NCBI GenBank assembly: GCA_014871385.1
Contig: CM026421.1
Coordinates: 27,812,705 to 27,876,704 of the forward strand
DNA length: 64,000 bases
DNA from: Ceratodon purpureus
Taxonomy: Eukaryota; Streptophyta; Bryopsida; Pseudoditrichales; Ditrichaceae
Direction: 5' to 3'
Program-made: the position numbers and the translations under genes
Part shown: piece by piece, positions 34,824 to 48,500 of the stretch
Layout: every line of letters starts with the position of its first letter
How positions within the stretch are numbered: position 1 is the first letter of the stretch
Notes under the pieces: generated by a model
Seen by the model: only the letters and a program-made list of their open reading frames with translations
Told to the model about the DNA's origin: nothing
Database searches by the model: none

Positions 34824-36871
34824 TAGCACTAATAGTGTATAGTGTAATTATACACATTAAGCTTTAATTAATTAATGATCCTTGTAAAGGTTGCTACATG
34901 GACCCTTGTGGGGTGCCATGTGGCACTTATGAAACTAAGGCAATATAATTAGTGAATAGTGTGAGTTGGTGAATTAATGTGGGTTGGTGAATTAGCATGT
35001 AAATTCTACCTAATTATGTCAAATGTGGACACTCAAGAAAACCATACTTGCCTCAGTTTGGCAAATCTTTTAGACTATTTGATAAGAGTTGGAAACAAAC
35101 TAGATGATTCCTTTGCCAAACATATCCACAACGATATCAGACTTTGTTCTTTTGAAAAATGTCAACTTTGCTAAAGTGGAAGCTATGAAGTGACATTAAC
35201 ATAAGTCAAAACACTAATTTTTTTCTTTGAAAAAGATTATCAACATTGTTATGTTTCAAATTTTTTGAAATGAGTGAGACTACCCTCAAAGACTTTATTC
35301 ACAAACCTCTTTAGAATCCAATTTTTCTTTCATTACCTTATGATCACTTATTTTTCAATTTTCTATCCTACTAGAAGAGCCAACTTTATATACGCATTAT
35401 ACTTCATGCAAAAAACAAATAATTCCAAACTCCAACCAATAATACAATGAATGACAACTTATGACAATATTGCTATTCCCATCAAACTACAAACAACTAG
35501 AATTGTAGCATTTAGTCTTTTGCTAGCAAAATTAGAGTTGACGATCAAACTGATGAGTAAAGTTGAAAACATAGACCTAAATTGAAAAAAAAACAAATAT
35601 GTTTTTTGTTTTTTATTTTATAACTAGATTTACAAAGGAGTTTTCTAATTTTTTGACTTATGAATTACAACTCAAGTCAAGTGGAATATAAGACACATTT
35701 TTGCAAACTAAGCTTTACCTTGTATGAAGGTGAATGTCGATTTGAAGTTACATGCTTGACTCCTTGTAGGTGATTGGTTTGATTCAAAAATCATTGGGAA
35801 GGCCTCTACATGATGGATCATTTCCTAAAGTTATATTTGAACTAAAACTATTTTTAATTTAGATTTTATTGCATGAAAGAAAAGAATTGACAAAACTCAA
35901 TGGAATCGAATGAGGCTTTATTTTGCTTGTTTTGAACTGCTTCAATTCAAGCACACACCAGGCTGTTGAAACTCTTGAATAGCATTGAAGAGTTAGGTGT
36001 CCTGGACCACACTGCTGAAAGTGCACTGATTCCTTTGAAAAATAATAAGAGCGGGTAAAACATACTCCTATATGCGCAATGCAGGACCAAGCTCAATTGT
36101 TGAGTTAGAACAACTTACTGCTCCTGCCACCAGCTTACCTACCACCTTCATTGGTTAGTCTAAAACCGCTTACTAGTATGATAAAATATATATATTTTCC
36201 CAAACGGCAGGCAGGCAGGCAAAGGGAAGAAAAAAGAAAACGCCCAGCTGTGACAAGTTGAAACATGAAATAAAATCTATCGTGGAGAACAGTGTGATAA
36301 GTTGTATGTCGATTCAAGCACTAAGTGTACATTTCAGTCCCGATCGGTTTTAAAACAAGGGGCGGTTCAAGGGCGCTCTACCTTAAGTTGTGCCACTCCA
36401 CTCCGAGGGATGGAGAGAATATTCCACGCCCAGGCTGCTCACCTAACACAAACTCCCAGCTCAGCGATCGACTTACCTCCCAACAGGATCGACTAGGATC
36501 GATTAAACGTACCAGTAATTTATTTTCTCACCACCGTACCACAGATTTTCACAGATACGGAATATTCCACTTCTTGACCTCCTAACTTAGTCGAACGTTT
36601 TGCTAACTCAAAGTCAACCACACTCGTGTGCGTTTATAGCTTCACACTCAGGACTGTGCAACCAGCCAAGCTCAACTGAATTCCATCACCATTATAAAAC
36701 CTTCGGTGGCATGGGCCAAGCTTCCAATGCCAATATTGCAGTACTAGTCCACCTTCTTCAGTCGATGTACTGTACGAGAGAGAGAGAGAGAGTTGGATTC
36801 CGCAGCTTTGATTACGAGTTCACTTCAGGGATCTAAATCAGAGGAGAGGCTTTGTCAAAATTCTGGGGAAC
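34031..36871. other. AT-rich intergenic DNA with (AG)n tract
   Basis: A (AG)n microsatellite lies at 34785-34819. The rest is AT-rich with no recognisable gene; a short GA tract at 36776-36791 lies just upstream of the glyoxal oxidase-like gene. Confidence 0.6.
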
Positions 36872-38742
36872 ATGGCCATAGGGATGGTTGGTCATGTCAT
36901 GGTTTTGGTTATGGTTCTCATTCAGATCCTATCTGTGGATGCTCAAGGGGGCTGGCAGTTGTTGCAGAAAAACGCTGGTATCTCTTGCATGCACGCGGCC
37001 GTGACCCACTTTGACACAGTGATCATGCTTGATCGGACCAACACTGGCCCCTCGCAGATCAAGCTCGCCGGAGCATGCCGCAACCAGCCTCTGGAGCGGA
37101 TGCTGAAGAACGACTGTTGGGCGCATTCCTCGATGCTCAACCCGGGCAACGGCGCAGTTCGCCCTCTGCGCGTCGAAACCGACACCTGGTGCAGCTCGGG
37201 CCAATTTTTCGACAATGGAGTGCTTGTTCAAACTGGAGGTGACTTCGAAGGAAACAAGAAGATCCGCACACTGGCGCCGTGCGGAGCCGGCGGGAATTGC
37301 GACTGGAAGGAGCTGGCGGAGCCGCTAGCTTGGGGCAGGTGGTACGCCTCCAATCAGCTCCTCCCGTCCAGAATCCGGCAGATCATCGTCGGTGGCCGCA
37401 GTGAAGGCACCTATGAATTCTACCCCAAGCGCAAAGCGGGTGAAGGAGCATTCCCACTGGCCGTCGTCGCTGGAGGCGCCGACAACCTCTACCCATTCGT
37501 CTTCCTGCTTCCAAATGGCACATGTTCGTGCACGCCAACCGCGACGCGGTAGCTTTCAACTGGAACACTGGCAAGGTTACTAGGAACTATCCTAGAATTC
37601 CAGGCAATCCGAGAAACCATTGAGCTTCGCCAGAGGTGAGATTCTGATCTGTGGAGGAGCTGCAGATCGAGCCTCCAGGACGAATGCTGTGGGTGCTCCG
37701 GCGTCCAAGAGGTGTGGTCGGATTGTGGCGGCGGCAGGGAATGCTGGCTGGGCCATGGAGGACATGCCGATGGGGAGGACCATGGGAGATATGCTCAACT
37801 TGCCGAATGGCGAAGTTTTGAATATCAATGGTGCGGGGAATGGGTTCCAGGGATGGGGGAAGGCGGGTAACCCCGTGTTGAGCCCCGTGAATTACAATCC
37901 TAATGCTGCAGCTGGGAAGCGGTTTGCCGTGTTGGCGAAGACGGGCATTCCCAGGATGTATCATTCCACTGCGAGTATCTTGGCTGATGGGAGGATTATT
38001 GTTGCGGGCAGTAATACGCATCACTTCTATACTTTCACTGGTGCCTTCCCGACTGAGCTCCGCGTTGAAGCTTTCTCTCCTCCCTACTTGGGCGCCAAGT
38101 AAGCCTCCACTTCTCATCAAATCCTCTCAGTTCAATTCTGTGAAATTTCTGTGATCACCTGTAGCGGTTGTTGACATTATCTTTCTGAACTATTTTGGAG
38201 AACCATTCACGGACGTTTGGAAGCTACGGTATTCGCAATATTTGCAAGTCTTCGTTGACAATTATGAACAAGCGTTACTAACAATTGTCAATTTCTGACA
38301 CTTGCTGTCAATTGGAAGCATTTTGAAGGAGTTCGGAGCTGAATTTTGCTGGCACTTGCTCGGGTTTGCAACAAACTGTTTGCTGATATATAGGTCTTGT
38401 GAATTTGTTTTTGACAGTTTCAATGCGGTTAGACCAGTGATTACTGGCGCTTCCGGGGTGATTAAGTACAACCAAGTGTTCACAATGACGTTCAATGTGG
38501 CGACTAGAGTGGGAGGAGTAACGGTGTTCCAAAACAGTGCGCCCTTCACCACCCACTCTTACTCCCAGGGACAGAGATCACTGCAGCTGAAGACTACAGT
38601 CCTTGTGAAGGTGGGAGGAGGGTACTCTATGCAGGTGACAGCTTGTCCAGGCAACAACATTGCTCCCCCGGCGTACTATATTGTCCACTGTGTCCAGAAT
38701 GGCATCCCATCCAGAGGAAAGTGGGTCAAGCAAAACAATTAG
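36872..38742 (+). pseudogene. Glyoxal/galactose oxidase-like gene with two frame lesions
   Basis: Secreted copper-radical oxidase family, which oxidises aldehydes or alcohols to give H2O2 at the wall. The start at 36872 gives a signal peptide ending near VDAQGG. Two exons: 36872-38098 and 38418-38742 (donor GTAAGC, acceptor TTGACAG). Copper and radical-site motifs are all present: WCSSG, GRWYAS, PRMYHSTAS and THSYSQGQR. Between them the frame breaks twice. At 37519-37522, after LLPNG, one base is missing before MFVHANRD. At 37618-37621 the frame ends after PGNPRN and resumes in another frame at LSFARGEILICGG; compared with the family about ten residues are missing here. The second exon encodes the C-terminal domain (VRPVITGASG). 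It is probably a recent pseudogene; a sequencing or assembly error is possible because the active site is intact. Confidence 0.8.
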
Positions 38743-40571
38743 CGAACCATCCTTATGGAGCTTTTGGACATCGACTGAGATTATCCCTGTAGCGTATGTT
38801 GTGGACGATAATATTATTTTCTTGTGATTCACTTGGGTGCCGGTTTGATGGCACTTTGAGTTTGTACTCTTAGTGACTGTACTGTACAATACAACAAGAT
38901 GGACAACTATTAGAATCGAGCGCGGAGCCTTCTCATTTTTTCTGAAGCGTCCCGCAAATGACCTGAAATTGGCTCACAATTGGGCTTCAGTACTCAGACA
39001 CAAACTGTCTGTTTTTTTGCGAATATTCTTTAAAAATACAAAAGTAGTTGACTTTATATTTTAAGAAATTAGTAATAAAATCAGTTGACATGTTAGTAGG
39101 AACTTGAGCCGTCTGTGATATGGCTACTCTATGCATATGGGTCACGACTGTTTGCGAGCCCAATTGTTTTTTGGTGATTTTGCTGAAATGGGCAACTAGA
39201 GGACATGCTTGTGGCACTACCAAAAGGTTTCGACAGTTGTGAGGATTGTTTACTGTTGTAACTTGTCAAGCAGTTCACTTCTCAATCACTGAATGAAAGT
39301 TGTTGTTTTCATTCATGTATGTTTGGGTATGGCCAACCTACAGTATATAGTGTGCAAAGATACAGTTTACACAGATAATACTCCTTTAGTTAAATGAGTT
39401 TGCAAATAACTTATGTACCCTGAAGAAGTTCATGATGGCGGATCACTTCACAGTATTCAAATTCTTGAATCTTCCAAGCTAATTCTTAACAGATCATGGG
39501 TCTTTCTGACTCTTTCACTACAAGAATATAATATAATGACCTTTCTAAAGCAACCTCTTGGCAATTTCTGAACTAGTATGTAAATTCTCTACATTTCAGG
39601 CTATCAATGACAAATCGTGAATGATGTATTTTAATCCATGCAGCAAGTAAAACTTTCAAAGTCCCCAAAAGTGCACTTAAAGTTGATCGCAAAATGCAAC
39701 GAAACTGGTTGAAGTTGTGTGCTAAAATGGTTTTGGATATCATAAAATTGTTTTACACATTTAGCAAAAATGGTTCATGCAAAAATGATTTAAGCGATTG
39801 GATAGGAGACAAAATCACGAAATTGAATTTTCATATTAATGAAATTATCTTAATTGTTTTTTAAAATCAAATTTGGACTTAAATACAATACTTCTGCTAA
39901 GTTAAAGAACTACAATAGATCTGTACTAATGTATACAACAACCTTATTAACAACTTATAATGGCAAGTCCACTCAATCCATGAATTATTGCTATGATTTC
40001 TAGAAATATTGCACATAAAGATTGAATGTTCTTTTTAAAGTAATTTTTTTTTAAATTACAAACTCATTGCAATTGTATGTATGTATTTATGTTGAATTGT
40101 CATTAAAATTTTAAATACTAAGTTTACAATAAACAATCATGATTTATAGAATCAAAAAATGAGTAGTTGTTTGTAACTGAAATTTGTAGTATATAAAGAA
40201 AGTAGTAACCATGAATGGTTTTTACCTAATGTGGTATCCAAAGTATCTAAAGTGGTATTCAACGTGGAGGATTTAACATGAATTAGTCTTAATTAACAAT
40301 CATTAATGCAATCCTTTGACTAAAATGGAGTTAGTAGTCTCATTCAATAGTCAATAAAGTATTCCGATGATCTTACTATATTACTTGATTCTATTTCTAT
40401 TTATTTATACCTTGCCACAAACTTATAATGATGATTTCCTTGAAAACAATAGCCACATAAAATAAATAAACAAACAAATAAATAAATCAATAAATTAATA
40501 AGTAAATTAATTAATTAACAAATTAACAAACAAATCAACAAACAGATAATTAAATAAATATCTTAAAAACT

Positions 40572-40690
40572 TAAAAACTTCCCCTGTCAAGGCTATAGAA
40601 AAGATGTCTCCTATTAGACTGAGATCTGGCGAGCATTGAAATCTTCTTTGATAATACTACGAACTATCAATAGCTTTCTAATTTGGAACT
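40572..40690 (+). repeat. Dispersed module A, copy 1
   Basis: About 120 bp with the shared text GTCAAGGCTATAGAAAA, then AGACTGAG, GCATTGAAATCTTCT and ACTATCAATAGCTTTC. It is flanked by A-rich arrays. Confidence 0.75.
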
Positions 40691-40930
40691 TTTTAAACAA
40701 ATTGAACAATTAATAAAAAAAAATCAATCAATCAATAAAATAATAAATAAATAAATAACAAAAAAGAATTGAACAATTAATAATTACGTAAAAAAAATTT
40801 GAAATATAAATTTAAAAAATATAAAAATATTTTAAAAAAGTAATAACCAAAATATAAAACAAATTAAACAAATCAATAAACCAAAAAAAAACAAAAATCA
40901 ATAAATAGATAAATAAATAATTATCTTAAA

Positions 40931-41210
40931 AAGTTAAAAACCCCCCTTGTCAAGGCTATAGAAAAAATGTTTCTTGTTAGACTGAGCTCTGGCAAGCATT
41001 GAAATCTTCCCTAACAATGCTCCGACCTATTAATAGCTTTCCACCTTGGAACTTAAAAAAAATTGAAAAAATTGTTATTATTTAAAAAATTGGATGCAAA
41101 GTATAACTATTAATAACTTTAAAATACATGCTTCTAATCCACATTCTAGATGGTTTAATTCTTCTCAATAAAATAGTTATTATTTAAAAAAAAATTGGAA
41201 TAAGGATTCC
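40931..41210 (+). repeat. Module A copy 2 followed by module B copy 1
   Basis: Module A at 40931-41054 (AGACTGAGCTCTGGCAAGC). After a short A-rich gap, module B at 41090-41210 contains CTTCTAATCCACATTCTAGA. The same A-then-B order recurs at 42791-43032. Confidence 0.75.
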
Positions 41211-41707
41211 AACAAAAAAAAATTAAAAATTTATTTCAAATATAAATAACAAATGTTTTTAAATAAGATAAACATATAAATAAATCAACAAATAAATAAA
41301 TACATGAGTAACTAAATAACAAAAATATTAAAAAATGAAACAAATTAATAAACAAACAAACAAATAAATAAATAAACAAACAAATAAATAAATAAACAAA
41401 CAAATCAACAAACACATAAATAATTAAATATCTTAATAATTTAATAGGTTATTTTCCATCATTGAAGGGATTGAATCCATTGGATAAAAAAAGTTGATTT
41501 AATAAATAAATCATTGAAGACTTGTAATCTACATGCTCTGATGTAACATCCATCTACCACACGCTGATAACTGTGGTAAAAACAAAGGCTCATCCAATAT
41601 GCTTGATACCATAACGTGCTATCTCCTGAGGGGAAGCCTTTTAAAAAGCTCTACTTCAATCTCCAACTCTAGAATGGGTGCAATAGCCCTTTCAGGCCCT
41701 CCTCTTG

Positions 41708-41808
41708 TTTCCCCCCGTCAAGGACGGAGAAAATATCTCTCTTGATAAACTGAGCTCTAACTGGCATTGAAATCTTCTCTGACAATGCCTCGAACTATCA
41801 ATAGTTTT
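41708..41808 (+). repeat. Dispersed module A, copy 3
   Basis: More diverged copy (GTCAAGGACGGAGAAAAT, ACTGAGCTCTAACTGGC) followed by the coding-like patch at 41819-41945 instead of module B. This copy may sit closer to the source sequence. Confidence 0.7.
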
Positions 41809-42678
41809 CAGCGTGTGATGGTTTTTGTCCCTGATTTGCGAGTGTATGATCCTTCTGATGCCGAGATCGCCGATGTGACCATTTATCACAACTTTCGCTC
41901 TTCTTCTTGGGACCAGTTTCGTTCTAGGGGATTGATCCACCGCTGATGCGAAATGAGTTTTCGAGTATTCACGCATTTTATTGTTCGAGTTTGTTGGCAT
42001 AGGCCACAAGCATCCTCGATTGTCTGCGCACCTTGGAACATTAAAAGTAAAAAATCGAACAATAAATAAACATAAGCAAAAGTTTTTTTTTAATTTATTT
42101 CAAATGTAAATAAGAAAATATAAAAAATTAAACAAATAAATAAATAAATAATAAATTAACTAATAAATTAATAAATAGTTAAATAAGTAAAAAATATATA
42201 AAAATAATCAAACAAATAAATTAGTTAATACACAAATAACAAAATAAAAAACAAACAAATCAATAAATCAATTAATAAATAAATAAGTAAAAAATAAATA
42301 AACATAAAAATATAAAACAGTTGACCAATAAATAAACAAAAGGAAATTTTTTAAAAATTAATTTCAAATTTAAAAAATAAAAATATTTTTAAAATGAAAA
42401 AAATTAATAAATAAATGAATAAATAAACAAACAAGTAAATAAATAAATAAATAAATAAATAAGTAAGTAAATAAATAAAAAAATAACAAAAAAATAAAAA
42501 AATAGATAAACAGAAGAATATATTTTTTTTAATTTTGTTTTAAATATAAATAATAATAAAAAATTAAACTAAGTAATAAACAAATTGATAAATAAACAAA
42601 TAGACAAATAAATAAATAAATAAATAATATTAACAAATAAATCAAATAATTGATAAATAAATAAATATCTTAATAACT

Positions 42679-43032
42679 TTAAAACTTCCCCCGTTAAGGC
42701 TATAGAATAGTTTTCTCTTGTTAGACTGAGCTTTGGCGGCCATTGAAATCTTCTCTGATAATGCTCCGAATTATCAATAGTTTTCCACCTTGTTAGACTG
42801 AGCTCTGGCGAGCTTTGAAATCTTCTCTAATAATGCTCCGAACTATCAATAGCTTTTCACCTTGGAACTTTAAAAATAAAAATTGAAAAAATAGTTATTA
42901 TTTAAAAAATTGAATGCAAACTGTAACTATTTATAACTTCAAAATACTTGCTTCTAATCCACATTCTAGATAGTTTAATTCTTCTCAATAAAATAGTTTT
43001 GATTTAAAAAATAATTGGAATAAAGAATCCAA
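42679..43032 (+). repeat. Module A copies 4 and 5 in tandem, then module B copy 2
   Basis: Copy 4 (42679-42792) abuts copy 5 (42791-42872), which begins inside the module at TTAGACTGAGCTCTGG. Module B follows at 42910-43032. Together with 40931-41210 this implies duplication of an A+B block with a spacing of about 1.86 kb. Confidence 0.75.
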
Positions 43033-43899
43033 GGAAAAGTTTTTTAAACTTATTTCAAATACAAATTAAAAAAATATTTAAAATATTTCAATCAAAAACT
43101 AAATTTTATCCTAATTTGTTTTAGAAATAAACATTACAAAAATGTATGTTTGACCTTTTAGAATTGGTTTTTCGTTTTTTTTGGACGTTTTTTTGTTTGT
43201 TCTTCCAATGGACATGCTCCTTCCATGTTTATTTTTTATTTTTTTAAAAAATTTATTTTAAAATTATAATTTATTTTATCCAATTGATTGAGCCCCCTGA
43301 TTGATGGACAATAAGTTATTAAGTTTTGAAGATATTTATTTATTTATCTCTTTTTTATTTTTTTGTTCATTTGTTTATTTATTTGTTTGTTTGTTTATTT
43401 TTTTATTTATTTGTTTATTATTTTGTTTAAATTTTTTATTTTTATTCTTTTCTTCTTCCAATGGATACATTGATTTGATAGTTTTTTCTTTAATAGTTTG
43501 TTTGCTTCATCCATAACTTAGTTTGCATCCAAAATATGTTTTTCATCCATACAAAATATTACATCCGGTCTTCATTCTTCATCGGACTTAACATATTAAA
43601 TCCATTTTGTATGACGTTGTAAAGGGTCCATCTCCACAACCCCCTATTTCCAAAACTGCCCTTTGAAATTACGAAGAAATTTACCATGTCGACCTCAAAA
43701 AATTAGAGTTTATCTCTAATTGCATTGAAATGTTTTTAGTGCTTTCTGTTATTGACATAAACATATATACCATTCATATTTCTATATTTAAAAAATTCCC
43801 TAAATTAATCAAGCTATTTTGAACTATAATGCTGAATTAATTTAGCAAGGCAGTTTTGTGTATAGTGTATTGTGAACCGCCTTAAACACCGTAAACAGT

Positions 43900-45507
43900 G
43901 CTGCACAAAAGCATGGATCTACTGCCAGGAGTCAAGTACAAACAGTGTTGCAAGTGTAAAATGTGGATGAATATAGCGCATGGTTTCAGTGACAAACAAT
44001 GGGATTGTGGACATCAAAGCTGGCAATCGCCATTTACAGTTGGAAATGAATAGAAGCGATGAACACAAGTAGATGTCCGTTCCCATACTCGAACATCTGA
44101 TACTATTCGTGGACTTAACGTTGGGATCTTAGTCTCATACCAAATTATCGAATTTTAACACAGTTTATCTATGTTGTCTAGACCAAATAAACAACTGTTG
44201 TAGCAAGTTAACAACGTTGGAACGACTAGTCAATGCTGGAAGTCTTGTTGGTGCGAAAACTAGAATTAATATAAATAGGTCGAAAGAGAAATAATATGAA
44301 GACAAGGCTTCCAGTGGCTGGCTTGGCATAAAATGGAAAATCTATGTAACTTATCATGCAGAAGGGAGAAGGTGAAATTCAAAACTGGGCTACGTTAGTA
44401 AAAGCTGGGTCCGGCGATGACTGGGTCGGGTGCTCAGAACACCTCCCAGTGTTTCAGCCACACCTGGATCACACGTCCAATTGGGAGAAGCCTTCAAGAG
44501 AGAAGAAAAAGCAATTGAATAAAATAAAGAATGGTTAAATAACAAGTGCATTTTCAGTTGGTACCTTACCCGAAATGAATCGATTCAATGCGTGAGTCGT
44601 CTTGCGCTTTGCTCACCTTGGATCCAAAGTCAATTCAAAGCGGACTAACTTATCTGCAGCGTCGAAGCCGAACATGGTGGAAAAATGAGTGCTCACGAGA
44701 CAGTGACCTTGCTAAGTTAACTGCGCATGATCAAGTAAAAGTCAAGGTCCAGCAAACTTGAAGTTGGTTTTACAATTTTCACAAGTTTCAAGTGTGTTTT
44801 AAAACCTTTTCAGGAGCCCTCATCAAGTTTTACTATACTGCTCAGTGCTCGGGACTCGGGAGTCGAGTGTGAGACAGTGTGTTTGTGTAAGTTGGTCTTT
44901 GTACTGTACTGTACAGTAAGTTACGGTCCTAGAGGTTCGACGATAAACTTAAGTTAAACTCTAGAAGGCACTGTGGGGAAGCTGGATCTGCTGCCCAGCC
45001 TCGGGTCCACGACTCCAGGCTCACCGTCACTGACAGGCTGCCGTCGTTGCTAACTTAGACAGATCACTCTTTCCAGGAGGGGGCTGGGAAGCGAGTCCGG
45101 CCGCGTCTCGGGATCACTGGAGTACTGGTGGCTATCGTATCGGGACTGGACTCTGCCTTCCTTCGACTGTGCATTCTGCGCATCGTGTGTCATTTGGGTA
45201 CCTTGTGGATTCTGCTTCACAAGATCTGAGTTCATGTTGCGCGTTTGTTTTCCTAGAATCGGGCTACTAGGCTGAGTGCCCTTGCTGTGTGCAGTCGATG
45301 GGAGCTCGCTTTTAGTCTTCTTTGGTGTTCTCGAGACCTGTCTGTTTCTGATTGTGGTACTTGTGGACAACAGCTGCGAGATTACTTGTGTCTCGGAGCA
45401 GGTGTGAAGACCAAGGATTTCAGAAGTTGTGTGACTTCCCCTTTGCTGGGAAGAGGGGCATTTGTTTTTCGAGGAGCCAATGTGGGCGAGGAGAACTGCA
45501 TAAAGTT
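43900..45507. promoter_or_regulatory. Upstream region of the SRF gene
   Basis: AT content falls towards 45 kb. A palindromic GTACTGTACTGTACAGTA stretch lies near 44900. Open frames on both strands (45050-45370 minus; 45352-45741 plus, which contains the true start at 45508) are probably 5' UTR. No separate gene supported. Confidence 0.4.
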
Positions 45508-48500
45508 ATGGGCATGGAAACCGCGGCCTGGCGGTCGCCGAGAGCGGGGGTGATCCTGCTCTTCGTGGCCTTGATCTCGGTGGTGAGCTCCGTGCATGGC
45601 CAACAGAACCAGCAAGAGAGTAAGCTTCATGCTCCAGCTCCTACTTTTCTTGCTGTTTTGGCACTATCGTGGCAAACCATCCTAAAAGAAGCGATTTTCC
45701 CGGGGGTGGTTATTGCGTGTTTTTGGACCCAAAGGCCGTAGAGGATGGAGTGCATAGGTTACTGCAAACCTAGGGTGATGAAGAAATGGGCGCTATGGTT
45801 TTGTGCAGCTTTCGGCATGTTTTGATACTTTGGCCAGCAATGTAGACTTCCGGTTTAGATTGGGTGCTCAAATTCTAATTCCTCAAGGATTTAGAAGTCG
45901 GAGAACTTTCAGTGGGAAATCAGTGCTGGCTTCTAGTACTGAGCTTGTGAAGAACACGCTAGAAGAATACTCCGGAAGACATGCCTTGAAAATGTTAAGC
46001 AGAATGATACAATTTGTTAGGGTAACTCCGTGCATTAGCCTTAGTTCGTTATCTCTCTGATGAATTCTGGACATGCCCTGCCGCCACATTAGGTTAAGCG
46101 GATAGCCTCTTGATATTAGGGAATAGTTAAACCACGAATAGCAGAGCAAAGTCTGTGGCTTCTTCTCGAAGGATGCAGAGAACGTCAAAAGTATCCCGTG
46201 CGAGGCGAATTTATGTTAGTTTGTGTTTCCCTATTATGATCGTTCTGAGTGTTTTTACCCACGAGGTTGGGAGAAGATGAAGCCCACATGTTACTGTCAA
46301 ATGTGACATCCCTGGTACAGAAGCAGATGTGACATGTGCGTGTCAATTCCAGAGGATTGAGTCTTCTTTTCCGTGGCTGACATTTTTTGGCTTTTGAATG
46401 GCGGGTTGCAGTTAATGGCTTGATTGCAATGTATAATGACTTCAGTCAGAATCCAAAGCTTACGGGATGGACTCCAAACAATGCCAATCCATGCGGGGGC
46501 CAGAATTGGCTCGGCATTGTTTGTTCGGGCCAAACTGTCACCGAAATGTAAGGAGTTCATTGATCCTTGAGTGCGAAATCCTTTGTGTCATATTTAGAGA
46601 TCATTACGTTCAATAGGAGCTAGTATATATTTCCAGGTTTAAGTGATGATTTTAATTGCAGGAGCTAATTTCATATGGTATTTCCCCGAAGTTGGTTAGT
46701 AAAGGTAATACTTCGGAAAAGCAGGGCGCAGATGTTAAAATATTGGCTGAGTTTTATTGACTATTGCGTGTGCCTGTTCGTTACCGTGCAGCCGACTAGG
46801 AGGTCAGAATTTGAATGGGAAATTGTCAGGGTGGTATCTCTCACAAAACTTGAAAAATCTTCGAGTTATGTAAGTATCCATTTTAAGCACCGCGATGGCA
46901 TCGTCTTTGTTATGCATTGAATTCTCATGGCTCGTGGATTACATCAGAGCAATTTGTATGAAATCTGAGCCATTTACAAATTTTTATAACCATTTTTTAA
47001 CTTGATAAATGCAGTGATGTGAGTGGCAACAACCTCACAGGAGATATGCCCCAACAATTCCCTTCCACTCTTACTCAAATGTAAGCTTTATTTCACACGC
47101 TCCATTGTATTCCATGGCTCTGTGCTATTAGCAGAGAGGGTTTTAGCTCTGCGATTCTTTGCAAAGTGTGTCCTCCTTTGTGGTGCTTCAAAGATTTAAA
47201 TCACTCCAGTCGAATTCTTTTGTTTTTCTTCTCTTGTTGAACTCCCTTGCTAACATCGGTTTTGCAATTTTACCGCAGGATCATGAACAACAATCAATTT
47301 ACTGGAAGCCTCCCCCAATTTGATAATTTGGGAGCCTTGACAACCATGTAATTTCACACCCCTTAATGCGTTGAGGCCTTTAAGGCAGTTTTTGATTTCT
47401 GTGACATTGTTTCTCTAAACACTGTGCTTTGAATCCCATCTCTTATTATACCCATGGAAGGCTATCCAGTGATCTTGACAAGTACGTGGACATTAACATG
47501 TTTCATCTGACTGCAGAAACCTGAGTAACAATAAACTGACTGGCAACTTGAACCCCCAGATCTTCACCTTGCTGGTTAATGCGGTCACTTTGTAAGTTCT
47601 TCCAGACTTGACTTCTATGTCTACATTATATGAAAATGAAACCATATATGCACTGTGTTTGCACATAATAAATCATTCTTGCCTGTGGTTTAAACCCACT
47701 AATATGTGTTAACTGTTTTCAGCGACGTTTCCAACAATCAAATTCAAGGCAGTCTTCCCGATAGCGTGAAGAACATGAAGAGCCTGAAAACGATGTAAGT
47801 GACTCATAGCGTGGACATCGTAACTTTTTGTCTATCAGTTGTGAGTTCAGAATTTAAAAGATCTTACTTGGAAGTGAGAGATTCACGAGTCCTGTATCTA
47901 TGCTACAACGCTAGAATGGGAAAATGCTAATCATGACAACCGGTGATTTGACAGGAATCTGCAGAATAATCAGTTGAGTGGTCAACTTCCAGGATCTTTG
48001 GCTCAGCTGACTGGTTTGGATACTTTGTAAGTCATCTTTTATCCCCCCTCCATTATGCTTAGCGAAAATTCTACTCTGTACTTGCACGTCAGGTTTTGTT
48101 ACATTTATTTGGTGTAGAATAATTTGCTAAATTTTTCGATGTGTTCGTTTTTTCTTCTCAAAACAGCAACATCGAGAACAACAAGTTTACTGGTTTTCTT
48201 CCATCTGGGTTCAACCCCCCAGTTTACAAGTAAGCGTTTGAATGATATTGTTAATCGAATTACTCTTCACTGATTTGGAATTCGGTTATTTGGTACCTTA
48301 ATGTTGCTCACATTTGCTCAAGTGAATGAACGGAGCAGATGATAATGTAAATTTTCATATCTCCAACGTATATCAAAGTGCAGGCTTTGCATTGTACTCA
48401 GAATATTTGACCTGTTACAGAGTTGGAGGAAATCAGCTAAGCCTTAATGCCCCACCTCCACCACCAGGCACCCCTGCCCTTACTCCGAGGACTTCCTCCG

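Larger units (their letters stand above)
38743..43899. other. AT-rich repeat desert
   Basis: Long runs of AAATA/CAAA units (for example 40450-40560, 41280-41430, 42060-42660) separate five module copies described as their own entries. No intact gene. A short plus-strand coding-like patch at 41819-41945 (VFVPDLRVYDPSDAE) next to module 3 may be an old gene fragment. Confidence 0.6.

Noticed and set aside
37383..38120. Minus-strand frames opposite the glyoxal oxidase
   Set aside because: Shadow frames; the family motifs are on the plus strand.
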